A stretch of DNA of 40,927 bases, from NCBI GenBank assembly GCA_016781505.1, contig JADDQF010000056.1, positions 1 to 40,927 on the forward strand, in the 5' to 3' direction. A model generated the notes under the pieces. That model was not told the origin of the DNA and ran no database searches. It was given only the letters and a program-made list of their open reading frames with translations. Positions 7,669 through 16,126 of this stretch are shown piece by piece (the stretch's first letter is position 1; every line of letters starts with the position of its first letter). Source of the stretch: a bacterium (GTDB lineage Bacteria; Chloroflexota; Chloroflexia; Chloroflexales; Kallotenuaceae). The translations under genes were made by a program, and so were the position numbers.

Positions 7669-7843
7669 AGCGCGACTCCTTTATCCGTTAGCACTTCACC
7701 ACATTGCGCCTGCATGGTCCGTGCCAGCTCTGGGACCCGACAGGTTGGCTTGGCAGACGAAAGTCGGCCTGCGCAGGCTAGACATGAGGCCGCGCAGATG
7801 GCCTACGCTCCCGTGTAGCCTGGGGCTTGGGTCCCACAGCCGC
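7669..7843. other. Intergenic region with palindromes
   Basis: No gene is seen. The stretch holds a perfect 12-bp palindrome GCCTGCGCAGGC (7767-7778) enclosed by distant complementary arms TGGGACCC (7731-7738) and GGGTCCCA (7829-7836), so its transcript could fold into an extended structure between the decarboxylase stop and the DUF763 start. No known riboswitch is recognised. Confidence 0.3.
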
Positions 7844-9127
7844 TTAAAAATCGGAGCCAGGAAAGCGCAGCGTTGCGAAATAATCGTCCAGTGTTTCGGC
7901 GCGGCGAATCAGCTCAACGCGACCATCCACGCGTCGCAGCAGCTCGGCCGACCGCAGCTTGCCGTTGTAGTTGAAGCCCATCGCCTGCCCGTGCGCCCCT
8001 GTATCGTGAATCGCCACCAGATCGCCAACCTCAAGTACCGGCAGCGGTCGGTCGATGGCAAACTTGTCGTTGTTTTCACACAGCGAGCCGGTTACATCAT
8101 AGGTTTCCCCAGCCGGCTGCTGCTCCTTGCCCAGCACCGTAAGCTGATGATACGCGCCGTACATGCCGGGTCGCATCAGGTCGGCCATGGTTGCATCCAG
8201 ACCGGCATAGCGCTTGTAGGTGTGTTTGAGATGACGGACCCGCGCGATCAGCACGCCGTTCGGTCCTGTCAGCAGTCGTCCACATTCCATGCAAAGCTTG
8301 ATCGAATCAAGACCGTGCGGCGTCAAGATCGACCGGTACGCGCGCTCAATTCCCGCGCCCAGGGCGGCGAGATCGACGTGGGCTTGCTCGGGCCGGTAAG
8401 GAATGCCAATCCCACCGCCAAGATTGATAAAATCGAGCCGGATGTCGAGCATCGTGGCAAGCTCGACGGCAAGCTCAAAAAGCATTGTGGCCGTTTCGAC
8501 GATGTAGTCCGGGTTGAGCTCGTTCGAGGCTACCATGGTATGCAGGCCAAAGCGCCGAACGCCGCGTTCGCGGGCCAACCGGTAGCCCGCCAACAGCTGT
8601 GGCCGTGTCAAGCCAAACTTCGATTCGACCGGATTGCCGATGATCGCGTTGCCGACGCGCTCAGGCCCAGGATTGTAGCGAAACGACAGAACCTCCGGCA
8701 GACCCGCATGCTGTTCCAAGAATCCAAGATGCGCCAGATCGTCCAGGTTGATGATTGCTCCAAGCTCCCGGGCGGCGCGAAATTCGGCCGCAGCGGTGTT
8801 GTTCGAGGTAAACATCATGTCGCTGCCGGTTAGGCCAACGCGTTCGGCGAGCAGTAGCTCGGCCAGCGAGCTACAATCGGCGCCACAGCCTTCCTCGCCT
8901 AGAATGTGGAGGATAGTGGGATTAGGTGTTGCTTTCACCGCGAAGTATTCCCGGAAACCAGGACACCACGCAAAGGCGGCATTTAGTCGGCGTGCTTGCT
9001 CGCGCAGCCCCCTTTCGTCGTACAGATGAAACGGCGTCGGGTATTGGGCGCAAATCGCCTCGATGTCGGCTTTGCTGAACGGGAGCGACTTGTTTGGCAT
9101 GGTGGTGTTGTGTTCGATCACATTCAT
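7844..9127 (-). CDS. lysA: Diaminopimelate decarboxylase-like PLP enzyme
   Basis: A 427-residue fold-type III PLP decarboxylase. YFAVKATPNP carries the Schiff-base lysine (K65). GADCSSLAEL, NLGGGIGIPY (phosphate-binding glycine loop), ECGR and the subunit-crossing CEN motif with GAHGQAMGFNYNG near the C-terminus fit diaminopimelate decarboxylases, which make lysine from meso-DAP in the cytosol. Related carboxynorspermidine or amino-acid decarboxylases cannot be fully excluded. Starts at 9127 or 9100 are both possible; neither has a clear ribosome site. The first lies 9 bp after the upstream serine-hydrolase stop, suggesting co-transcription and translational coupling. Pairing with a cell-wall-type serine hydrolase may be coincidental. 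Confidence 0.85.
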   Translation of the reverse strand: MNVIEHNTTMPNKSLPFSKADIEAICAQYPTPFHLYDERGLREQARRLNAAFAWCPGFREYFAVKATPNPTILHILGEEGCGADCSSLAELLLAERVGLTGSDMMFTSNNTAAAEFRAARELGAIINLDDLAHLGFLEQHAGLPEVLSFRYNPGPERVGNAIIGNPVESKFGLTRPQLLAGYRLARERGVRRFGLHTMVASNELNPDYIVETATMLFELAVELATMLDIRLDFINLGGGIGIPYRPEQAHVDLAALGAGIERAYRSILTPHGLDSIKLCMECGRLLTGPNGVLIARVRHLKHTYKRYAGLDATMADLMRPGMYGAYHQLTVLGKEQQPAGETYDVTGSLCENNDKFAIDRPLPVLEVGDLVAIHDTGAHGQAMGFNYNGKLRSAELLRRVDGRVELIRRAETLDDYFATLRFPGSDF

Positions 9128-9136
9128 CTTGTTCGG

Positions 9137-10618
9137 TTATGCTGGTTTGGACGGGCGCTTGAAGTGGAGCTCGCTGAAGTCCACATCCAGCAGCTTCGGC
9201 TGCGCGAACTGGAGCTCGGCAACCTGGCCATTCGCGTTGAGCGGAAACGTTACCAAGCCCTTGGGCACGACCGGGTCGCGCCAGGTAATCTGGAACGTGT
9301 TGTAGTGCCAGTGTTGGAGGTCGCCGGTAAAGGCCGGCGTGGCGTCGAAGCGCAGCACCAGCCGTGCGTCCTCAAGCGTCACCGTCGCGGTGCCATACAG
9401 CTGATCCACGTAGGTTCCCGCGTAGCCTGCCAGGTCAAGCGCTGGGCTTGTGCCAGGAACGCGGGCTGCTTTCCGCTGCGTCTCGGCTGCTTCTCCTTTG
9501 GCGATGCGCTCGGCGCGAAGCTGGAGGTACGCCGGCAGCCAACTTATTTGCGGTCGGCCAAGATAGGTGTCCAGAAGCTGGTACGTGATCGCCGCCATCA
9601 GCGCTTCTTCCGCGTTGGTCAGGACGACCACGCCAAGCTGAACATCCGGCAGCATGGTGACCAGCGCGGTCATGCCATCCACTCCGCCCGCGTGTGTCAC
9701 CAGCTTATGGCCGTGGTAGTCGCGCACGAACCAGCCCAGGCCATACGCCATCCATTGGGGCGCAAGCGCGGCTAGCGGAGGAGGCGGAGTCTGAATCGGC
9801 ACCACCATCTGTGCTGTCCATAGCTCCCGCGCTTGGGCTGGGCTAAACAGCTGTTGTCCGCCGTAAACGCCACCTCCAAGGAAGAGCCGCACATACTGCG
9901 CCAGCTCGATGACGTTGGAGTTGATCGAGGCGGCCGGGCCAACATTGTCGTAGTTGCGATAGGCAATCGGCTGCACTGTTCCGTGCACGCGGGCGTGCGG
10001 AGTGGTGACATTGGCGGCATGCGCAAGCGCGGTGATGCTTGTGGTGCTGGTGGTCATCCCCAGTGGTCCGAAGATCCGGTCGTGGACGAAGGTATCCCAG
10101 GAATGGCCCGTGACCGCCTCGATGATTTGGCCGGCCACCAGATACGTAACGTTCTGATAGGCATAGTGGCTGCGAAAGCTCGACACCGGCTGGAGCCAGC
10201 GTAAGCGCCGAACCACTTCACGTCGGTCATAGTTGGAGCCGTACCATAGCGTACCGCCGCTGACATCGGCCAGCCCGCTGCGATGAACCAGCAGATCGCG
10301 CACGGTCAGCTCACGCGTCACGTAGGGATCGGCCATTTGAAACCCGGGCAGCTGGTCGAGCACACGGTCGTCCCAGCCGAGCTGCCTCGCGTCGACCAGC
10401 ATCGCCAGGCTTGTAGCGGTGAACGACTTCGAGATCGACCCGACTGCAAACAGCGTATGCTCATCAACCGGCGCTGAATCCCCTCGTTGGCGCACACCAT
10501 AGCCGCGCGCAAAAACGACCGCATCGTCCTTGACCACGGCGACCGCTAGACCGGGAATTTCAAAGTCGGCTAAAGCTTGTGTAACTAACTCTGGCGGCAA
10601 AGGCAGACTCTGCGGCAT
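9137..10618 (-). CDS. Beta-lactamase-family serine hydrolase with C-terminal DUF3471-like domain
   Basis: A 493-residue protein. ATG 10618 follows TTGGAGC. The N-terminal beta-lactamase/esterase domain has the SxxK motif SISK (S61, K64), the YxN motif Y154-Q-N156 and an HAGG segment in the position of the KTG box. About 100 residues after the catalytic domain resemble the DUF3471 lipocalin-like domain common in class C-like esterases. No signal peptide or membrane helix is seen, so it would be cytosolic. Likely activity is hydrolysis of an ester or D-amino-acid peptide; antibiotic hydrolysis cannot be inferred. It precedes the decarboxylase gene by 9 bp. It is not closely similar to the other serine hydrolase at 30322-31482. 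Confidence 0.9.
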   Translation of the reverse strand: MPQSLPLPPELVTQALADFEIPGLAVAVVKDDAVVFARGYGVRQRGDSAPVDEHTLFAVGSISKSFTATSLAMLVDARQLGWDDRVLDQLPGFQMADPYVTRELTVRDLLVHRSGLADVSGGTLWYGSNYDRREVVRRLRWLQPVSSFRSHYAYQNVTYLVAGQIIEAVTGHSWDTFVHDRIFGPLGMTTSTTSITALAHAANVTTPHARVHGTVQPIAYRNYDNVGPAASINSNVIELAQYVRLFLGGGVYGGQQLFSPAQARELWTAQMVVPIQTPPPPLAALAPQWMAYGLGWFVRDYHGHKLVTHAGGVDGMTALVTMLPDVQLGVVVLTNAEEALMAAITYQLLDTYLGRPQISWLPAYLQLRAERIAKGEAAETQRKAARVPGTSPALDLAGYAGTYVDQLYGTATVTLEDARLVLRFDATPAFTGDLQHWHYNTFQITWRDPVVPKGLVTFPLNANGQVAELQFAQPKLLDVDFSELHFKRPSKPA

Positions 10619-10897
10619 GGATGTGCTCCAACTGCACAGTGATTGATCCAGGTGTCGCCAAGAGCATACCACACCTGCCATGCTTGGACCTAGCCCAACC
10701 TGAGCTGTGTTTGAGCTGCCTCCTATGCCCCTCAGTTGCGTCACGATCTATGCTTCTAGATAATGCCAAACGCCTACGAATATACCAACCTTTGGAAGAG
10801 CTGATAATGGGTCAGAATGGCTCAGCAAAGACCAAAAGGTGGTGTGGCCGCTTGTCGCAAGGCGCCGCTGGTGCTGGAACGCGCTCCTACGAAGCGT

Positions 10898-11833
10898 CTA
10901 CGACTCGGCCGGTACCGGCGAGCGCGACATGCGGCGAGCGAGCGCAACGAGCACCAGAATGCCTCCAAGCAGCACGGCGCTGACCACAAGCCCACCTTCA
11001 GGGCCAAACCGCCCGCCGGTGATCAGATCTGGTCCGGTTTCCTGCAGGTTAAGCAAGCTGCCACCTTCGGGCGTCGTGCCGCTGACCTCAAACCCGAACA
11101 GATTGCCTTGGGCCCAGTTCCACACCGAGTGCAGGGCGAAAATGCCCCACAACCCACCTTCGTACAACGCATACAGCGCGGCAAAGATACCGAACAGAAA
11201 CAGGTTGACCATGGCCAGCACACTCAGGCCTGGATTGAGGGAGTGCAACAGCGCGAATACCAAGGCAGAGATAAAAACGCCAAGCCACGGTCGGTAGCGC
11301 CCGCCGATGGAGGGCAGCAGCCACCCCCGGCATAAAACTTCTTCGGAGGCGCCTTGCACGATCCAGCCCAGCGTAATCAGCAGCACTCCGCCGAGCGCTG
11401 CCAGGCCTTGCTGCTGGGGATCGCCTTGTTCATATGCAACATAGCCGAAGGCGGCCGCAAGCCCAACAGCTGCCGCAAACATCAACAAGCCGACCAGCAA
11501 GCCGCGGGCATATTTGCCAAGCGCTCCCCGTGGTTCAAGTCCCAGCGTCCAGTAAGGACGTTGGTCGAACCAGCGCAGCCAGGCCCAGATAAAGGCAAAG
11601 ATCAACGAGGTCGAGCCGATCAGCAGGATGGCGCCGCGGGCCGCGGAGGCTAGCGCTGAGTTGTCGCCAGCGCCCAACAACTGCAGCACCAGCAGCGCTG
11701 GAATAATGCCAAGAATCTGCATCACGAACGTAGCGATGATGCTCACAATCAGCAGCAGCACCAGATGGGGCAGGCGTTTGCCCTGGCGAGCGAGCGCAAT
11801 GAGATGGTTGTTGGGCGCAAGTAAGGCGTTCAT
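10898..11833 (-). CDS. CPBP-family intramembrane glutamic endopeptidase
   Basis: A 311-residue polytopic membrane protein with about eight hydrophobic segments. It has all CPBP (Abi/CAAX-protease-like) motifs: SEEVLCR (EExxxR, motif 1), FALLHSL (motif 2) and HSVWN (motif 3). These residues form the intramembrane catalytic site in Rce1-type proteases. ATG 11833 has GAGGCAG upstream. Bacterial members cleave membrane peptides or confer self-immunity to bacteriocins; the substrate here is unknown. It is on the same strand as its neighbours but separated by more than 150 bp on both sides, so it is probably transcribed alone. Confidence 0.92.
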   Translation of the reverse strand: MNALLAPNNHLIALARQGKRLPHLVLLLIVSIIATFVMQILGIIPALLVLQLLGAGDNSALASAARGAILLIGSTSLIFAFIWAWLRWFDQRPYWTLGLEPRGALGKYARGLLVGLLMFAAAVGLAAAFGYVAYEQGDPQQQGLAALGGVLLITLGWIVQGASEEVLCRGWLLPSIGGRYRPWLGVFISALVFALLHSLNPGLSVLAMVNLFLFGIFAALYALYEGGLWGIFALHSVWNWAQGNLFGFEVSGTTPEGGSLLNLQETGPDLITGGRFGPEGGLVVSAVLLGGILVLVALARRMSRSPVPAES

Positions 11834-11986
11834 CTGCCTCGTGTTGGTCTAGGCTGATGCCTACATAATCATGGTGGAACCTGTTGCCGCTGTCGCCCTA
11901 GGCCCATGTTGCGAAACACCAGCACGTGCGAGGGTGACGCAATGACCGCGGCAGCGCCAAGCCACCGCTGGCACGACTATGCTCAA

Positions 11987-12319
11987 TTACATATGCTCGT
12001 TGACGGCGCGTTCAACGGCCGCGGCGGTGATGGCATGGTGCGACGCCGACCACACAGCTTGGCCATTGCGCAGCACAATAACCTGCGGTGACTCATGCTT
12101 GACGCCGGTCTGCCGCGCGATGGTCTGCGAAACAGGGCCGGCGCGCTTCACGTCGATCATGGGAATGGGATCGTTGAGCTGTTTCATTTCACGATAGGCC
12201 ATGATGCTGATCGAACAGACCGGATCGTGCTTGAATAGAATGACCGGCTCGTTCTGCGAGCGCTCAACCAATTCACCTAAGGTCGTTTCATCCGCAACCG
12301 GTATGAATTGTTCGTCCAT
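11987..12319 (-). CDS. ytxJ: YtxJ-like (DUF2847) bacilliredoxin-type protein
   Basis: A 110-residue single-domain thioredoxin-fold protein. The segment ILFKHDPVCSISIMAYREM matches the active-site region of YtxJ/BrxC, in which one cysteine reduces bacillithiol mixed disulfides in the cytosol; the usual TxCPIS reads DPVCSIS here, keeping the Cys. PQVIVLRNGQAVWSASH fits the cis-Pro strand and C-terminal half. ATG 12319 follows GAGGAGAG. A TACAAT on the minus strand at 12474-12469 is a possible -10 box. Presence of this protein hints at bacillithiol or a similar low-molecular-weight thiol, although no biosynthetic bsh gene is in the window. Confidence 0.85.
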   Translation of the reverse strand: MDEQFIPVADETTLGELVERSQNEPVILFKHDPVCSISIMAYREMKQLNDPIPMIDVKRAGPVSQTIARQTGVKHESPQVIVLRNGQAVWSASHHAITAAAVERAVNEHM

Positions 12320-12512
12320 GATGCTCTCTCCTCATCTACCCTGCTGCTAAACATGATTGCGCTGCATCCATGCACAGCACCATGCGTACCGTCACTGCAA
12401 CGGAACAGGCCGGGAGGCAGGTTATGGGCGCGCATCCACTCCACCACGACCTGCCGCGACCCTCGTCAATTGTAGCAAGGCGGGCACAAGGGCTGTGTTT
12501 GCTCGGCGTAGC

Positions 12513-13337
12513 TTAGGCACTTGCAACAAGCGCTACAGTGGCCTGCATGTATCCCTGGAGCATAGCGCCTAGCTCGGCGGATGTAACAGGCGCCAGGCGG
12601 CGCGCCTGCTGCTCTGGCAACGCGGTCATCAGCCACGCTGCCTGGGGCGTATGCAATACTGTGAGCTCTCGCATCCGGGCTGTGGAGTCCGCCTGGCTGT
12701 CATACACCGTTAGAATGGAAAGGGCGTGCGGCTCGGCCAGCGCCGCCGCAACAGCTGCCGCTGAAGCTGCATCGTTGTCGACGGCGAGCAGTGCTGCTGC
12801 TTCGGCTGCCATGCCTTGTTCGGCAAACTGCCGAGCCTGGCGCAGCACATCATCCCCTATCGTGAGCGCTGCGCCAGAAGCGGGCATGAGGCTCAGGCAG
12901 TCGCTGCTGGCCAAGGCTTGCGCGATGAGATCGGCTGCGTCTTGCAACACAGCCAGTTGGTACAGCCCTGGCTCCGGCTGCGATTGCGTGACAACCGCTC
13001 CGTCTTTGAGCGCGCCGTAAAACTCGACCAGCGTATGATCCGGCTTGATATGCTGGACCAGCAATGCTTGGTCGGCATACGCACATACGCTAACCGCCGA
13101 CAGCAACGCTTTGTGGACCACAAACTGGCCTTCCGGCGTGAGACGCGCCAGCTCCCGCGCGCGTAATGAGCGCTCTGCGTAGCCCAAAGACTGCGTTTCT
13201 TGCTCGGCGGTACACGGCTCTGCCTGGGGCGGACGTAATCCAGGCAGCGTGGCGGCGTTGACGAGCTTCAGCGCAAATGCAAGCTCCTCGTAGGTGAGCA
13301 ACAGCTGCAGCAGAGCGGGGTTCGGTGTGGATTCCAT
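12513..13337 (-). CDS. Hypothetical protein of the T7SS-like locus, possibly EspG-like
   Basis: A 274-residue soluble Ala/Leu-rich protein at the 3' end of the secretion locus. ATG 13337 has GAGGAA 9 nt upstream. No named family is certain. Its order of features resembles EspG: an N-terminal helical part (LTYEELAFALKLVNA; AERSLRARELARL), a middle beta-rich part, and a C-terminal segment RELTVLHTPQAAWLM followed by SAELGAMLQGYM, like the DT-P-GR strand and final helix of EspG. Established knowledge: EspG proteins are cytosolic chaperones of PE-PPE substrates of ESX systems. If correct, it would chaperone the WXG-hydrolase (14059-15372) or WXG100 protein. The spacing of 17 bp after the previous gene supports one operon. 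Confidence 0.6.
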   Translation of the reverse strand: MESTPNPALLQLLLTYEELAFALKLVNAATLPGLRPPQAEPCTAEQETQSLGYAERSLRARELARLTPEGQFVVHKALLSAVSVCAYADQALLVQHIKPDHTLVEFYGALKDGAVVTQSQPEPGLYQLAVLQDAADLIAQALASSDCLSLMPASGAALTIGDDVLRQARQFAEQGMAAEAAALLAVDNDAASAAAVAAALAEPHALSILTVYDSQADSTARMRELTVLHTPQAAWLMTALPEQQARRLAPVTSAELGAMLQGYMQATVALVASA

Positions 13338-13354
13338 AAACGTATTTCCTCATT

Positions 13355-14059
13355 TTATTGCTGTGTTGGTGAATATCCGGCGAATTCGTCGCCGACGGGA
13401 ATGAACAGACTTTCAATGTCGAGCGGCGGATCGAAGCGCTCGACCCAGTCGCTGTCGAGGTCCTCGTCAATATCGGTGTACCTAACACCGTTTGCCTTAG
13501 CCCGCTCCCATGCTTTATCCATCGACGTTTGTGACGAGATGTACACTTTGGTGAGGCTGGGCCATCGTTCGGCTTCATCCTCATGAATGGATATGCTAAA
13601 CGATCGCTTTACCTCCTGACCTGGAAGAGAGGCCAACTGGTTGTTCCGAGGATTGATCTGCGACGAGACAAAGGTAATGTACGGTCGGTTTGGGCGAATG
13701 GTATCGTCAAACGTGCCCATGACTACACGTTCGTTACCGGCACGGACAAAGATCGTTTGCACAGGCGCATCGCCAAGCTGGTGTTTCAACGGTCCAAGGT
13801 ATTGTGGTGGACGGTCATCGTATGTAACATAAGCGCGCATTTCCCGTGTGCCGTCGTGGAGCGTAGCTTCAAACACCTCAACTGTTACACCCATAGGAAC
13901 ACCCGGGCCTTTGCTGAAAGGGTAACCGATTACATGCCGAGCACCTCTGTATCGTACTCCAACCATTGCTACATCCGGTGGCTGGGGAATAATGAACCAG
14001 GTAATCGAGAAGAAGGTGCCAACAAGCAGGGCGAACGCGGCGTAAACTCGGCGATCCAT
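13355..14059 (-). CDS. Membrane-anchored protein coupled to the WXG-hydrolase; candidate immunity protein or partner
   Basis: A 234-residue protein of no recognised family. MDRRVYAAFALLVGTFFSITWFII is a signal-anchor (about residues 5-24); the remaining 200 residues would be outside the membrane and are rich in charged and aromatic residues (for example DIDEDLDSDWVERFDPP). ATG 14059 overlaps the TAA of the upstream hydrolase gene by one base (TAATG), so the two are translationally coupled at near 1:1 ratio. In antagonistic secretion loci a membrane-anchored protein encoded directly after a toxic enzyme is often its immunity protein; that is inference here. It could also be an adaptor or a structural component of the secretion apparatus. 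Confidence 0.75.
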   Translation of the reverse strand: MDRRVYAAFALLVGTFFSITWFIIPQPPDVAMVGVRYRGARHVIGYPFSKGPGVPMGVTVEVFEATLHDGTREMRAYVTYDDRPPQYLGPLKHQLGDAPVQTIFVRAGNERVVMGTFDDTIRPNRPYITFVSSQINPRNNQLASLPGQEVKRSFSISIHEDEAERWPSLTKVYISSQTSMDKAWERAKANGVRYTDIDEDLDSDWVERFDPPLDIESLFIPVGDEFAGYSPTQQ

Positions 14060-15372
14060 TATCTTGCTGCTCCCGATGCCGAAGCACATGCTGGTGTCGT
14101 TGGCTGATTGGCTGCTCCGTAATACTGCCCGAGCATATGGGCCACCACAGGATTGGCATGATACGAGGTATGGCCTGTAACCGTGTCGTAAACGCGTGAG
14201 TCACTGTATGTTGTGGTATGGGTGCCATTTGGATTGGCATTGCGCTGCAGTAGCTCGCTGCCAACGAGCGACACCAGCGGATTGAAGGTATCCATCACGT
14301 CCGTGCCTTCGGCTGAGCGAACGATGGGCAATCCAATGTAATCATGATGATCGCGGATTTGGTGAATTTGCGCATATTGGCCTGCCTGGTCGTAGTTCGC
14401 CACGGGCGAGCCCATGGTTACGACCGCCTGGACATCGATGTTTTCCGTTTCCAGCATCGGCGCCAAATTCGCCACAACCGCTCCGCCGCCGCTGTGACCC
14501 ACCAGCACAACTTTTTGTCCCGGTAGCAGAGGATGTGCGTCCAGCTTTTGCTTGATCCACTGCATGGTTTGCTGGGTGTACTTCCCGTCTTCGCCTTGGA
14601 CGTATTCCTTAAACACCTCCGCAACCCCGACATCCAAGTTAAAAGCTTGGGTGACGCCGTTGATAACCGGTCCTAGCCCCCACCAATCGCCGGCTGCATA
14701 ATGCGTTTGCAAGTCCGTGTTATACGATGCCGGCGAGAGCCATAGTTGGTTGGGGTCATAGCCTGCTGCGGCGAAGGTCTTTTGCAGGGTCTTTCCGCTG
14801 TCATCGGGGTCCCCATTTACCGTACTGCTGCCAATACCGTTTACATAAATATAGATCGGTGGCGGTCCATCCTCGGGCAAAGCCGTATGTGTTGCCGCTA
14901 GCTCTGGAGGGTAGCTGCCATGACCTGCCCTCAGCAGCGCCTGACCCCAGGGTGTGTAAGGCAGCGCCGCCAAAAGGTTGGCGGGACTACTGACAGCCCA
15001 GCCCAGCATCACCAATTCAGACGGCGACATGTCGGCCAGCATCGTGCCCAAGTTGGCTAAAAATGAACCGGGGCTACCTAGCGCCGCACCGTCTCCAAAG
15101 GTGAGCGCGGCGGCATCAAGCGCTTCAGCGGTACGGGTGAGCCGCCGGGCAAGATCGTCGAGGGTGCTGGTTGTGGGCTGAAATTGGGCGTTGATCGCGC
15201 TCCAGCGCTCTTCAATCGCCAGGCGATGATTGCCGCTCCAACGCGAACCCTGCAGGTTTTGCATCGCTTGTTGGGCAGCGGCAAATTGCTCAAGCATTGC
15301 CATGCTCACGCGCTGCATCTCCTGGGCAGCGTGCAGCATGAGCGCCGTATCGGCGCGGACGAGACCTGTCAT
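14059..15372 (-). CDS. WXG100-like domain fused to an alpha/beta hydrolase; candidate secreted effector
   Basis: A 437-residue protein. Residues 1-95 form a WXG100/LXG-like helical hairpin (W45-S-G47 between two long helices, followed by LDDLARRLTRTAEALDAAA). Residues from about 170 form an alpha/beta hydrolase: IYIYVNGIGSS, the nucleophile elbow VGHSGGG (S294), TMGSPV, and later HHDYIG and GHTSYH that could supply the acid and histidine. This resembles lipase/PE-PPE-type esterases. No Sec signal is present, so export through the EccC system by the WXG module is the natural reading. ATG 15372 has GGAG upstream. It overlaps the next gene by one base. Likely role is lipid or ester hydrolysis outside the cell or in a rival; target unknown. 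Confidence 0.85.
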   Translation of the reverse strand: MTGLVRADTALMLHAAQEMQRVSMAMLEQFAAAQQAMQNLQGSRWSGNHRLAIEERWSAINAQFQPTTSTLDDLARRLTRTAEALDAAALTFGDGAALGSPGSFLANLGTMLADMSPSELVMLGWAVSSPANLLAALPYTPWGQALLRAGHGSYPPELAATHTALPEDGPPPIYIYVNGIGSSTVNGDPDDSGKTLQKTFAAAGYDPNQLWLSPASYNTDLQTHYAAGDWWGLGPVINGVTQAFNLDVGVAEVFKEYVQGEDGKYTQQTMQWIKQKLDAHPLLPGQKVVLVGHSGGGAVVANLAPMLETENIDVQAVVTMGSPVANYDQAGQYAQIHQIRDHHDYIGLPIVRSAEGTDVMDTFNPLVSLVGSELLQRNANPNGTHTTTYSDSRVYDTVTGHTSYHANPVVAHMLGQYYGAANQPTTPACASASGAAR

Positions 15373-15429
15373 AACCGTTAGCTCCTAGTTTGATGTCGTG
15401 GTAGGGCGTAGCTGTGGTCGGCGGAAGGC

Positions 15430-15963
15430 TTATGGACTGCTGGTTTTTAGAATATAGGTGTTGATGCCGGCAGTGGACTTGGCAAATATGTTGATGCGGA
15501 TCAGGTATGTCGTTGTCACGCCGCTGGTGTTGGTGTACGAAAGATGTTCGCTGGCACTCCCCTGCTCGTTCGATGAGGCCACAAGCACCGTCTCGCGATA
15601 CAGCAGCAGGTCGTAATCCGCGCCATCCAGCATGCCGGCAAGATCAATGGTGATGGATTGGCCTGGGTTAAGCGTCACGCTGTAATAATCGTCTTCTCCA
15701 ACCGGGTCATCTTCAAGCGAGCCGATACACTCGCGCCCGACAGTGATCAGCTGCTTGGCTTGAGCGGGAATGTCGTTGTCTTCGCTGTCATTGCAGCTTA
15801 CCGGTAGGTTCAGCACCAGCGGCAAGTACGTGGTGGTAGTGGCCACATTCTGGATCGGCGTTGCCAGCGCGGTCGGATGTGACCACCAGCCGCAGAGTTG
15901 GAAACAACCGATCAGTGCAGCTGCTATGCTGAGTGTGGCCATGCGGCTGCGCAGGTTGGGCAT
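15430..15963 (-). CDS. Secreted PPC-domain (bacterial pre-peptidase C-terminal-like) protein
   Basis: A 177-residue protein starting at ATG 15963 with a probable Sec signal peptide (MPNLRSRMATLSIAAALIGC...). The mature part has the pre-peptidase C-terminal beta-sandwich pattern: DSEDNDIPAQAKQL, EDDPVGEDDYYSVTLNPGQS, then ITIDLAGMLDGADYDLLLY. Such domains are usually appended to secreted proteases and help folding or binding; here it stands alone. It lies between the phosphatase and the WXG-hydrolase on the same strand, with gaps of 57 and 163 bp, so membership in the secretion operon is likely but not proven. No good ribosome site is seen before 15963; longer in-frame starts to 16071 exist but would bury the signal peptide. 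Confidence 0.75.
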   Translation of the reverse strand: MPNLRSRMATLSIAAALIGCFQLCGWWSHPTALATPIQNVATTTTYLPLVLNLPVSCNDSEDNDIPAQAKQLITVGRECIGSLEDDPVGEDDYYSVTLNPGQSITIDLAGMLDGADYDLLLYRETVLVASSNEQGSASEHLSYTNTSGVTTTYLIRINIFAKSTAGINTYILKTSSP

Positions 15964-16126
15964 GTGATGTGTCACGGTAAATGTCCTTGATGATCCAAAA
16001 CTAAAACAGGCTGCTGGACGACAAGTTTTTGATGAGTTCGTAGCTAACAACGTTGATGCTGGCCGGAACACCTTGCTTGGACCTAGTCAGGACCATCCGC
16101 GCCAGTCTGTGAAAAGATACCATTAC

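Noticed and set aside
7268-8833. Long plus-strand open frame of 521 codons opposite DUF763 and the decarboxylase
   Set aside because: It spans two minus-strand genes with clear family motifs; its own translation has no recognisable family and arises from codon bias on the opposite strand.
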